Assembly: GCF_033807715.1 (NCBI RefSeq)
Contig: NC_084607.1
Coordinates: 19,100,441 to 19,164,440 of the forward strand
Length of the DNA stretch: 64,000 bases
Direction of reading: 5' to 3'
Source of the DNA: Cololabis saira
Taxonomy: Eukaryota > Chordata > Actinopteri > Beloniformes > Belonidae
Under the pieces are notes generated by a model. That model made no database searches and was not told the DNA's origin. It was given only the letters and a program-made list of their open reading frames with translations. Below are positions 24,201-44,075 of this stretch, one piece after another (positions within the stretch are counted from its first letter, which is position 1; each line of letters begins with the position of its first letter). The position numbers were made by a program, and so were the translations under genes.

Positions 24201-26490
24201 ATTCTCACCGGTGGTGGTAAGGTACGTTTGTAGCCACAGCTGCCCTGCAGACTGACAGAAGCGTCAGTCGGCCCTTCCGACCACCACCAAACATTCAAAA
24301 ACATTCACACGGGGTAAGGTGGGTTAGGTGTCTTGCCCAAGGACACTACGACAGCAACTGGGACGGAGCGGGATTCGAACTGCCGACCTTCCGATCATTG
24401 GACGACCCGCCATCCATTGATCGATTTATATGTGTATATATATTTTTTATTCTGAGTCCTTCCTTTTTTATTTAAGTAAAATCTAATTATTGATCTTTTT
24501 TTATTAATAAGCCTGAACTGATTGATTTGTCCTAGTATAAATCAAGCTTGACATGTGCATGTTAACATTGACATGTTTCATAAAAGTCCGTGATGATCAT
24601 TTTATTTGACAAGGTTTTTACTTGGGCCCTGGGCCGCTCTGTACTGAAAAAATTGGGCCTCGAGGTCAGAAAGGTTAAGAACCCCTGCCCTAGAGGAGAC
24701 CATCCGTCATCTCATTAGGAGCATAACTTGAAGTGTAATGAAATTTTAAACAAAACAGACAATCCTGCCACATCATTTTTTCACGTTGACCTTTGGAGTG
24801 TCTTTGAATTCAGTCTTCATAATGATCTGAGGTGTTTTGAAAGTGTTTATTTTCTTAGCAGTATATTATTTTATCATTATTATTTTTATTATTATTTATT
24901 TATTTATTTGCACAATGACAACAGTAAAGTTTTTTTTACCATACAAGGACAAATAATTTGTGCAGGAGAGGAAAAGAAGCCCGAAGGGCTTATAAAAAAT
25001 CCTCCCCCTCAATACAAAATCACCAAAACAAATCAATCAATAGAAAAAGAAATAGAAAGGAAAAGAAAAGGTAAAAGAAACAAAGAAAAATACAATAAAC
25101 ACCCAAACAAAAATATCTATGAAATGGCAATTTCATTTTAGTACGAATAGCCTGTTAATTTTGTCTATATAAAAGATACCCCATTAAGTTGGTCCTAAAC
25201 ATTTTTAAGGATGACACTAACTTAAGAGATCTATCTAAACAGTTCCAGAGTTGAGGGCCATGGAATTTGATAAAGGATTGGTGACTGCAGGTACGACAAA
25301 GAGGTAAATGCAAGTTCTTCCCACCTCTAACTGAATAAGAATGAATATCTGATGATAACAGAAAAAAATTATGAAAAGTGCCTGGAATGTCTTGTTTGAA
25401 ATGAATGAACTTAAACATAAACAGGCATGTTTGAAACTTGTTAATAGAAAAAATTGATAATAATTTAAATTTGCTAAATAAGGGTGCAGAAGGTGCTTGA
25501 TGAGAAGAAAATGAAATCATTCTCAAGAATCTTTTCTGAATTAGAAATAATTGGTTGAGGTACGAGGAATAAGAAGCGCCCCAAACAATGTTGCAATACG
25601 TCAAGTATAGATAATTAGACTATAATATAATATCATGAGACAGGACTGATTAACTAAGAAAGAAACTCTTCTAATAATACCATAGGATTTCATAATTTTT
25701 TTGTATACATACTCAATAAATGTTATACTGTATAACTCACAGGGCAATCAAAAATGAAACTCCCCAAACATACAGAGTTTTAGAAAACTAATGTCAAAGT
25801 TTCTGCACCTTTTCAGATATTGGTGGCCACAAATTCCAGTGACTATAACAGGAGCAACTTTAACATATTGGTGTGTCTTCACTGCTGGATAATAACTTAC
25901 CAGATCAAAAGAGCAATGTGTTTTTTTAAGTTAATAACCACATTGTAAATGATAATAAAGTGACAGTACTTTATCAAGACCAAGCTATTTAAACACAGAA
26001 CAGACACAGAAACACCGGCATCATCCCTGCTGCAGCCGGCACTTAGCATGACAACCTGGATCACCACGCCGTGTGTTTCAAAGCAAATGTCTACGTGTTA
26101 CAAGCCAAATATTATAATCACATCCTACTAGAACAGATATTAACCCATTTTCATGTAGTTATTTTTTCACGTGTCATTTGTGTGAACAAGAGATTACAGG
26201 AAAAGCAGCCTAGCTTAGCCCAAGCTAACCTCATACGGCCACTCACCTGACAGTCCTTTCAATGTCAACGCTTTTCCTGCTCCCCCGCACACAAACGCTC
26301 CTCCGCGCAGCACTCTGTCCACCCCCAGGGTGGAAAACCGTCGGGCCCCTCCATGCTCAGAGGAAAAAACAGCACCTGTAGTCCCCCGCCGGCCAGAGGA
26401 CAGAGCAACCGTGATCCAGCGTGTGGAGCAGCGAGCAGCCGAGGACGCCATCACTCCTGCAGGGACCAGCGCTCTCAACGCACTGCGCAT
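18295..26490 (-). CDS. DNAJA3: DnaJ homolog subfamily A member 3, mitochondrial (DNAJA3/Tid1)
   Basis: Mitochondrial Hsp40 that stimulates mtHsp70 (HSPA9) in matrix folding. Coding exons, 5' to 3' on the minus strand: 26490-26247, 22144-22008, 21914-21831, 21688-21482, 21341-21189, 21109-20962, 20841-20777, 20261-20133, 20056-19941, 19806-19709 and 18317-18295. All junctions are GT-AG and in phase. Exon 1 is a basic, Ser/Arg-rich presequence. Exons 2-4 hold the J domain ([20 protein letters not shown], with HPD in KKYHPDTN). Exons 5-6 hold four CxxCxGxG zinc repeats: [24 protein letters not shown] and CRSCRGTG. Exons 7-9 are the substrate-binding beta domains. Starting at the second ATG (26451) gives [12 protein letters not shown], which aligns with human MAARCSTRW, and 454 aa, close to human isoform 2. 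The first ATG (26490) would add 13 residues. The end, GKRSSWN, resembles the short-isoform tail. Confidence 0.95.
18705..19592. mobile_element. Foldback DNA transposon (TTAA flanks) in DNAJA3 intron 10
   Basis: The element begins TTAAAGGGAAAGTTCGG and ends with its exact inverse, CCGAACTTTCCCTTTAA. Each arm is roughly 335 bp (18709-19042 and 19253-19588) and nearly identical to the other in inverted orientation, so the RNA or single strand would form a giant hairpin. The TTAA at both ends fits piggyBac- or Kolobok-type integration; the superfamily is not settled. The loop of about 210 bp contains the start of a minus-strand open frame. Confidence 0.85.
19006..19174 (-). pseudogene. 56-codon acidic open frame at the foldback loop
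   Basis: It starts at an ATG in the single-copy loop and runs into the left arm before a stop. The N-terminal part is acidic and aromatic: [14 protein letters not shown], then RPYRFEPEY, then TAEELTERR. This composition resembles the first residues of teleost proteins that carry a P2X7-like intracellular zinc domain, but that is from memory of their style and not an alignment. It is most likely a captured first exon of an autonomous relative, or a relict. Expression is unknown. Confidence 0.4.
23342..24687. mobile_element. Non-autonomous hAT element nested in the Tc1-like transposon
   Basis: The perfect 8-bp target duplication CCCTAGAG lies at 23334-23341 and 24688-24695. The termini CAGTGATTCTTAACC and GGTTAAGAACCCCTG are imperfect inverted repeats. 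An 8-bp duplication with CAGNG ends is diagnostic of the hAT superfamily. No transposase is visible. The left part is CG-rich (GGGCCGCGG repeats) and contains a tandem duplication of about 54 bp near 23,665-23,765. A SINE sits near the right end. Confidence 0.9.
24120..24410 (-). mobile_element. tRNA-derived SINE nested in the hAT element
   Basis: On the minus strand it begins with a tRNA-like head whose B box is in GGCAGTTCGAATCCCGC. The body follows, and it ends in GGGCGCTATATAAAACCAAG plus an ATTATTATT tail, as in common teleost SINEs. It is the third level of the nest: Tc1-like, then hAT, then SINE. Confidence 0.7.
24885..25620 (-). mobile_element. 5'-truncated non-LTR retrotransposon, end of ORF2
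   Basis: A minus-strand frame of 149 codons (25604-25155) is open. It contains [20 protein letters not shown], then QKRFLRMI, and near its end [19 protein letters not shown]. These are the conserved C-terminal blocks of ORF2 in the jockey/CR1/L2 group. The 3' end, read on the minus strand, terminates in an (AAAT)n tail near 24,890-24,905. The copy is recent enough that this segment has no stop codon, but the RT core is absent. Confidence 0.75.
25621..26246. other. DNAJA3 intron 1, 5' part
   Basis: AT-rich intronic sequence next to the first exon; no repeat end, RNA gene or exon recognised. Confidence 0.5.
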
Positions 26491-26495
26491 GTGCG
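26484..26495. promoter_or_regulatory. NRF1-like site at the DNAJA3 start
   Basis: TGCGCATGTGCG matches the palindromic NRF1 consensus (YGCGCAYGCGCR) with one change. It overlaps the upstream ATG at 26490 and lies about 35 bp before the likelier start at 26451. NRF1 drives many nuclear genes for mitochondrial proteins, so the position fits DNAJA3. Confidence 0.5.
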
Positions 26496-26520
26496 AGACA
26501 GAGTGGGCTGGCCGTCAATC

Positions 26521-26919
26521 ATGCTGCGTTCCATTTACCTCGGAAGTCGGAACTCGGAACTGGGAATGACGTCACAGCCGAGTTATCAGCGTTCCAGTTA
26601 CAAAGTAGGTAAACAAGTTTGTAGTTCGCATATACCACATGAAAAATGTAAATTACACTATAGCAGCATATATATGCCGAACAATACTTGTATACGACTG
26701 ATTTAGTGTGACCAAAACTAGAATGAAGTGCTACGAATTTTTACAGAGCTCTCTTCTACTGTTTACAACCGGGGCAGCCATCTTGGAATGTGAACTCGGG
26801 GGTGGTGAAGACTCTCCCACTTTCCCAGTGGGAAATCCCACTTCGAGGGGCGTTCCAGTTGAAAATTCCGACTGGGAACTGGGAAATCCCCACTTCCGAG
26901 GACAAATGGAACGCGGCAT
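26521..26919. mobile_element. MITE directly upstream of DNAJA3
   Basis: The terminal inverted repeats ATGCTGCGTTCCATTT and AAATGGAACGCGGCAT differ at one base over 16. The interior repeats the theme GGAACTGGGAA / TTCCCACTT in both orientations. The flanks show TCA on each side, so a 3-bp duplication (Harbinger-like) is possible. It begins 31 bp beyond the upstream DNAJA3 ATG and so occupies its proximal promoter region. Confidence 0.75.
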
Positions 26920-27413
26920 CACAGACAGAGAAATCCTTGCCTTCGAGTCGTACATCTAATTTAAATCTTATCATCCTATTTTATAAACCCTTAACTGGTG
27001 ATATAAATACGACTAGGGTCGCCAACCGTCCCGTGAAAAACGGAATCGTCCCGTATTTATAAACTAAAGCACGCGTCCCGTATTGAGCTGAAAAGGGACG
27101 CACTTTCCCTGTGAGAGTTAAAAAAATTATAAAATGGCATTGCGCTGTTGAGTTCACAAGTTATTTTTTTCAGTTTTACTACAACTGTAGCCTACAGTCA
27201 TGGCCTTTGAGGCACAAATATGTTTACAAGTTTTCTACAGACTTTCTGTTTGCACTTTTGTTATTGCACTAAAAATGTGCACTATTACAGAATGGATGTT
27301 CTGCTTTCTTTCTATTGTTTTATAGTAATTTATACAATTTTAAGTTAAGCAGGACAGGTTTCTGTTTAAGAAAGATACTTATTTTATTCAGTTAGTTTTG
27401 TTATTTTGTATTT

Positions 27414-28232
27414 ACGGAAGAGTATTAGGGCCACTTAAAAAAAATAAAAAGAATTCTGAGAAAAAAGTCAGAATTCTGGGCCACTTAAAAAAAAATAAAA
27501 AGAATTCTGAGAAAAAAGTCAGAATTCTGAGAAAAAAGTCAGAATTCTGAGAAAAAAGTCAGAATTCTGACTTTAATCTCAGAATTCTGACTTTTTTTTT
27601 TTTTTTTTTTTTTTTGGGGGCATCACGGTGGCTTAGTGGTTGCCTCACAACAAGAAGGTCCCCGGTTCGACTCCCAGGCCCGGCAGGGGCCTTTCTGTGT
27701 GGAGTTTGCATGTTCTCCCCGTGCTTGCGTGGGTTCTCTCCGGGTACTCCGGCTTCCTCCCACAGTCCAAAAACATGCACGCTAGGTTAATTGGTGATTC
27801 TAAATTGCCCGTAGGTGTGAGCGTGAGTGTGGTTGTGAGCATGGTTTGTGTGTTTATATGTGGCCCTGTGATGGACTGGCGACCTGTCCAGGGTGTAACC
27901 CCTGCCTCTCACCTGAAATGAGCTGGGATAGGCTCCAGCAGACCCCCGTGACCCCGAAAGGGATAAAGCGGGTATAGATGGATTCTGACTTTTTTCTCAG
28001 AATTCTGAGATTAAAGTCAGAATTCTGACTTTTTTCTCAGAATTCTGACTTTTTTCTCAGAATTCTGAGATTAAAGTCAGAATTCTGACTTTTTTCTCAG
28101 AATTCTGACTTTTTTCTCAGAATTATTATTATTTTTTTTTAGTGGCCTAGAATTCTGACTTTTTTCTCAGAATTCTGAGATTAAAGTCAGAATTCTTTTT
28201 ATTTTTTTTAAGTGGCCCTAATACTCTTCCGT
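27414..28232. mobile_element. Palindromic MITE built of AGAATTCTGA repeats
   Basis: The ends ACGGAAGAGTATTAGGGCCA and TGGCCCTAATACTCTTCCGT are perfect inverses. The arms consist of tandem units with EcoRI-like palindromes (CAGAATTCTG) separated by AAAAAAGTC or its inverse, so each unit is itself self-complementary. It lies inside the hAT at 27014-28463 and is split by a SINE. Confidence 0.85.
27597..27979 (+). mobile_element. tRNA-derived SINE, innermost insertion
   Basis: Flanked by a 14-bp direct repeat, ATTCTGACTTTTTT (27583-27596 and 27980-27993). After a T run, the tRNA-like head contains CGGTGGCTTAGTGG (A box) and GGTTCGACTCC (B box). The common teleost body follows, including GAGTTTGCATGTTCTCCCC and CCCACAGTCCAAAAACATGC. 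It ends in AAGCGGGTATAGATGG. Confidence 0.8.
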
Positions 28233-28976
28233 ATGTATTAAAGTGAATTGCTGGATAATAATTTGTTTTCCATGTGTTCAAGGCATTCAAAAATATGCAT
28301 CTAATTCAATTCAGGTTCGAGTCAAATAGTTAAAAAAAATCGTTTCACTCACAAAAAAGGGGCTAAAAAAAATCACCCCGCCAGGAAGGGTGAAGGCAAT
28401 CGGGTTGGCCAGCCCTGCCGATGAGGTGTCCCTTAATTATTTTTCAGGGGGTTGGCAACCCTAAATACGACTGACACATAGTGTTCTGGTGATATCTGTT
28501 TTATTGTAGAATAAAGTGACAAGTAAAAACAATACAAGCATTTGAAGACCCGGGGTAGCGTCGGACGACCATAGACTATACACATAGACGCCTCATCGAC
28601 CCCTGGGGAGCAAGAAATACGGCCGCCATCTTGGAGCGGTCATCCTCCCCATATGACAGCATGAGACCTTTCGTTTCTATAATACATCCATGCATGAGAC
28701 AGTATTGAAGATGCTAGAGCACTGTGCCGCGTATAATCATAGAACGAAGTATGTGTTTAAAAAAAAATAATTCATCAAAATGTGATTTGAGCATCAGGAA
28801 CAATTTGTTGATCATTTTGACTGTCTTTAAATTCAACATGCAAATATTTCCCAAAACCGTGATAATGCATACTCCTCATATGTACAAAAGTTTGTATATA
28901 ACCTTACACATATTTTCACAAATTTTAGAGTGGTAAGCATAGTGGTAGCATATGTGTAAATATGGTTTGTGATATA

Positions 28977-29087
<111 letters not shown>

Positions 29088-29157
29088 TGTGTCTTGCAAA
29101 ATAGCCTGCCTATCGTACTCACATGCCAGAATATTCTATTACTGTTAAGCCTACTAT

Positions 29158-29652
29158 CAGGGGTGCAGATCCGATGTCAGGATTGGGGGGGGCACCAACG
29201 TGATTTTAATTTTTAATTTTCTGCCAATATGCAAATCATACCATGCCATAAATTGGTAAAGGCTCGCCAAAAAATACTGCACAGGGAATCATTTATTGTG
29301 CTTACCTTTCTTGTTTATTTCTTGTTTATTTGTCCTAAACAGCTCGACTCGAGCCCGTCAAAAATTTTAAAAATATTAATTCAGACTAAAAAAAAAAAAT
29401 GTATGGCGTAGCAATACTTTCAATCTGTACACCTCAAAACGCACCATGGATGTATTATTTTTTTAGAGATATTTTTTTAATAAATATTCTACATATTCAA
29501 CCTTTAAGTCTGAAAATACATTTGTTCAATTTCGAATAATTGAGGGTATTTTTATTGGGGGGGACAATTCATGTTTTTCAGAAATTGGGGGGGACATGTC
29601 CCCCCCCCCCCCCCCCCCCCCCCCCCCGTCTCCCCCGGGATCTGCACCCATG
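29158..29652. mobile_element. Non-autonomous hAT element, copy A
   Basis: The ends CAGGGGTGCAGATC and GATCTGCACCCATG are inverted repeats. The flanks CCTACTAT (29150-29157) and CCTCCTAT (29653-29660) are an 8-bp target duplication with one mismatch. Near the right end is a run of 28 C residues (29600-29627), which copy B lacks. Confidence 0.85.
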
Positions 29653-29835
29653 CCTCCTATGAATATTAAAATACGCCGAATCATGTGTCCTGTATCATGC
29701 CTAGATGTATGACGTTTACAGAAAAAAAACCCTGGGAATTCAGTTTTTTATCCTGCGAGTTATGACTGATTAAATGCGCTGACCCTTAACTGCGCCAGCC
29801 AGACAGATGACACTGAGTGGAGTGGGTGACCGCAC

Positions 29836-29848
29836 CAAGATGGCGGCC
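29836..29848 (+). promoter_or_regulatory. YY1-like motif in the CORO7 promoter region
   Basis: CAAGATGGCGGCC matches the YY1 consensus and lies about 195-207 bp before the CORO7 start codon, in CG-rich DNA with CCGCCC nearby. It belongs to the right inverted terminus of the element at 28570-29910. Confidence 0.5.
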
Positions 29849-30042
29849 GCACGGCTCGTCAGCGCCAGCAGGCAGCAGCGGTCGATGAGGCGTCTATTCG
29901 GTCTATTCTCCGCCCAACCGGAAGGCTCGGTGGAGTGAATCGAACGGACCCGCGCGGCGGAGCTGTCAGCTGAGCCTCCTGCAGCACCGAGCAGCTCGAC
30001 ACAGACAACCGGAAGGCACGAAAGTCATTTTGAGAGGGCAGC

Positions 30043-40628
<10,586 letters not shown>

Positions 40629-40841
40629 GTAAGTTTGACTAAAAGAAAATCCTATGACACCTCTGGCAACTGGTTTTAGAGTTTACCACAGCAGAAATTA
40701 GGTTGAGTTCTTCACGGTAGATTTTTTTTTTCTTGTCTGCATATTATTGGTTAATACCAAGTTGGTAAAAACCTAAGGCATATATGCATTTTTAATATAA
40801 AATATATATCATATATATTTTAATATGTCATATTTATTTAT

Positions 40842-40865
40842 TTATTTTATATATATATATATATA

Positions 40866-40940
<75 letters not shown>

Positions 40941-40949
40941 ATATTTATT

Positions 40950-40995
<46 letters not shown>
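40842..40995. repeat. (TA)n microsatellite with TATTTAT breaks
   Basis: About 150 bp of TA units interrupted by TTTATTTA, followed by TTTTA repeats and a G-run at 41,026-41,050. Confidence 0.95.
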
Positions 40996-40998
<3 letters not shown>

Positions 40999-41733
40999 AT
41001 TTTATTTTATTTTATTCAATATGAAGGGGGGAGGTTCGGGGGGGGGGGGGTTTACTTTTTTTAAATACAAAAACAGCAGATTCCAGAAAAAAAAGACATG
41101 TGGACAAAGTTGGACCATGTTTAGGCAGCTTTCTTTGAAGTGAGTTTGGGTGACGGAGCTTGCAAACCTCTGGAGCTGTACGTCAGGATAGATTTGCTTG
41201 TTGGATTTGATTCGACTCTAAATGGTAATACTTTTACAAGTGGAGATGTCAAGGGTGGCCTTTGAAATAGAGGAGTATAAAGTCAGTGCCAGGATAATGT
41301 GATGCTGAGATTCGGTGATGCTGACGCCTGCGCTGACTTGTAATGCTCAACACGGTTGCTGCGTTTGCAAGTGTGCTTGTATGTTTGTATGTCTTTGTTC
41401 CATGCTGCACTCATAATTCAATCTACGCAAAAATGAGCTTCAAAGGTTTGGATAACAGCGTTCACACTTCTTCAGGTGATCTGCACTTACAGAGTAATTG
41501 CACCATTTTAACTAATCTAATCAAGTAAAGCCGGAGGAGGGAGCTGAACACGTAGAATATATTCACATTAGGTTATTGGAATTTTTATATTTACATTTTT
41601 TCACAATAACGAATCCCTTTCCTTAGACATCACCATTCCTTATGTGATGGAAACAACATTGATGTGGAAGAAAAGATGATGACAACATATATTCTGGTCC
41701 TTGACCACTTCATGGCTATTTACTATGGACACA

Positions 41734-41815
41734 TACAGTACAGACCAAAAGTTTGGACACACACTCTCATTCAAACAAATGGGGAAGTGTGTCCAAACGT
41801 TTGGTCTGTACTGTA
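41734..41815. mobile_element. 82-bp Tc1/mariner-type mini-MITE
   Basis: TACAGTACAGACCAAAAGTT at the left and its inverse, AACGTTTGGTCTGTACTGTA, at the right, with one mismatch. The arms continue through TTGGACACAC and GTGTGTCCAA and meet after a loop of about 24 bp. TA at both ends fits a Tc1-type target. Confidence 0.85.
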
Positions 41816-43539
41816 CATGTAGTAAACTTGTTGACACTGAACCAGAAAGCTGACCACTGGCTGCTCGTACTGTCTCATATTGCTTTTATTTACGAGTGTG
41901 CCAGTCTCTGCTTTCCACAGTACCTGTCCCACGCTAATTTAGCATGAAGCGCTCTACTCGCATCACCCTGGTTTTCCTTCAATGTAAATCTTCCGCTATT
42001 GATTTGCAGCCCTGAACCAATAAGACTCCTTTTCTGTGGCAGCAGTGGAGAAGCAGAGGGGTTATTGGGTATTTGTGTCCTGGGGAAAGATGGACGGGTC
42101 GAGGGGGGGGGCAGTGGGAGTCTTGAGAGGCTGCTTTCTTTGGAGCAAATATTCTCACACATTTCAGTGAGAGACCTCCCAGGGTGTTTTAATTACCGGG
42201 ATGCTGAGCCTGCCTCGTGGCCTCGCTGATTTGTAAATATGAGAAATCCAGCAAAAACACAACGTGCTGCAGCAGATTGCAGAAATCACATTCAGATCAC
42301 AGAAGTATCTCAAAGACGGATGGGCGTGTACCGCAAGGAGGAGGAGCATACTCTCTTGTTGATGCACCTACACATGTACACTCTCGGTATTACTTATTAC
42401 GCGTTCTTTATATGTTTTGAACCTTTTCTGAAAGGCGTGTTGTTTCAAACAAACAGTATTTTATGACGAGGATTCTGATATGCAGGGACCCTACATTGGA
42501 TATGGTGCATATTCATTACTTTCCTTTTTTTTTTACATTTAGAACTTTATTATACAGTTGCAATGTAGACTTTGAGTACTGTGGATCTGTCCCTGTTTGT
42601 GTCATAAACTGAGTCAGCTGACTGCAGTTTTCCAACCTACTTGTTTACATCAGGGGTGTCAGAGCAGATGTGAGTTTTGGCACCACAGTTGCATGGAGAA
42701 GACTACTTATAATACCATACATGCTTTTTAGCCCTTCATCACTGCTTAGAGGCTTCAAAATGAAGCACACGGAGCAATAGAGCTACTGACGAGCCTCAAA
42801 CATGTCATTCCACCCAGTTTGTCTGTAAGGATCATATCCAGACGATTGCATAAGTAATTTTTTTTGAGTTTGTATCTGTACAAAAAGTGTATAAAGAGGA
42901 CAGTTTGGACAGATATATCTGTCCAGTTGCTGCCGTCTTGTCAAAAGTCTGTGCGAGTCTGTAACGGATGCCGAGCCAACTGCTGTCAATAGACACAAAA
43001 GTAGAAGAGTTTACGGCCTCTCTTTTCATAAAACTGGATCAGTAATTCTATATTTGACAATAGAGGCAATTGTTAAAGGTAAGAAGCTGAACTTTCAGTA
43101 TGCAAACCAGGCTTAAAAATGCTTGTAAGTCCAATTTAAATTATATTAAAATAAAATGTCTCAAAGTGAGACCAACACACACGGATGAATCAGTTCAGCA
43201 TTAAATTAATCCTGCACGTGTTTCAGTTGGACTCAGGTCGGTCGAACTCCTCTGTGCCATTCTCTGTGCATGCTCCACAGTTTTTACCAAGGGCTTTGAC
43301 CTGGAAGTAACAGACGTTGCTGCAACGAGAGAGAACCGTACATCTCAAATGGTTGAAGTGCAGAGCATGTATAAAATGTACATAGTTGTTAAACAGTCAA
43401 GTTCACAGCTTGACATAGTAACAGTTTGCTACCAGTACTTGACAATTGTTTTGGTCTGTGATCTAATAGGTTACCTGCAAAACGTCTGATACTAACAAGC
43501 CAAAAAGGAGCATATGACCACAGGATCAGTCAGTTAGAA

Positions 43540-44075
43540 CAGTAACTGCAGTTCATTCAGAACTGCACCACACCAGTCCAGCTGTAAGGTCTTTACACTG
43601 GCTGCCTGTCCGTCAGAGGATAGACTTTAAAGTTCTGACGCTGGTCTTTAAAGCTCTGAATGGTTTAGGACCAAAATACATCAGTGAGCTCCTGACCCAG
43701 TATGAACCTTCCAGACCCCTCAGGTCATCTGGATCTGGTTTTCTATCAGTTCCCAGAGTCAGAACCCGACACGGAGAAGCTGCGTTCAGCTTCTATGGCC
43801 CACATGTCTGGAAGAAACTCCCAGAAATCCTCAGATCAGCTGAAACACTCAGTGTATTTAAGTCCAGATGAAGCCACACCTGTTCTCAGCTGCCTTTGAG
43901 TAATGCTCCATATGTGCACTGGTACTTTTCAAAACGTAATCATATTTTAAGATTTTCATCTATTGTTCTTATTTCTGTCTCTTTTTTTATTTTAAATCAT
44001 GCTCTTTATTTATCTTTTAATATATTTGTAAAGCACTGTGAATCACCTATAGAAATAAACTTGCCTACTGATGTG
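43540..44075 (+). mobile_element. 3' end of a degraded non-LTR retrotransposon
   Basis: The plus-strand sequence carries the usual C-terminal ORF2 signature in broken frames: LYTGCLSVRG-like (LHWLPV-RID block), KVLTLVFKALNGLGPKYISE, GEAAFSFYGPHVWKKLPE and SAETLSVFKS. A 3' UTR follows, ending in AGAAATAAACTTGCCT, a tail common to one teleost LINE family (L2/CR1-like group by its protein). Confidence 0.7.

Larger units (their letters stand above)
22402..24866 (+). mobile_element. Decayed Tc1/mariner-like transposon in DNAJA3 intron 1
   Basis: The termini, TACACAATGCTCAAAACAAT at the left and the inverse-like GTTTATTTTCTTAGCAGTATA at the right, resemble each other and are flanked by TA. Inside is a degraded plus-strand transposase. 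Recognisable pieces are a helix-turn-helix region ([14 protein letters not shown]), a stretch reading as [20 protein letters not shown] with a damaged catalytic region, and LNPTEHL near the C terminus. The copy is missing a central block and has several frameshifts. It is split by a hAT insertion at 23342-24687. Confidence 0.8.
27014..28463. mobile_element. Non-autonomous hAT element, outer layer of a triple nest
   Basis: The perfect 8-bp duplication AATACGAC lies at 27006-27013 and 28464-28471. The ends TAGGGTCGCCAACC and GGTTGGCAACCCTA are inverted repeats with one mismatch. This defines a hAT-type element of 1,450 bp, including later insertions. No transposase is present. Confidence 0.9.

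Noticed and set aside
42649..42670. CAGGGGTGTCAGAGCAGATG, like a hAT end
   Set aside because: No matching inverse end or 8-bp duplication was found nearby.
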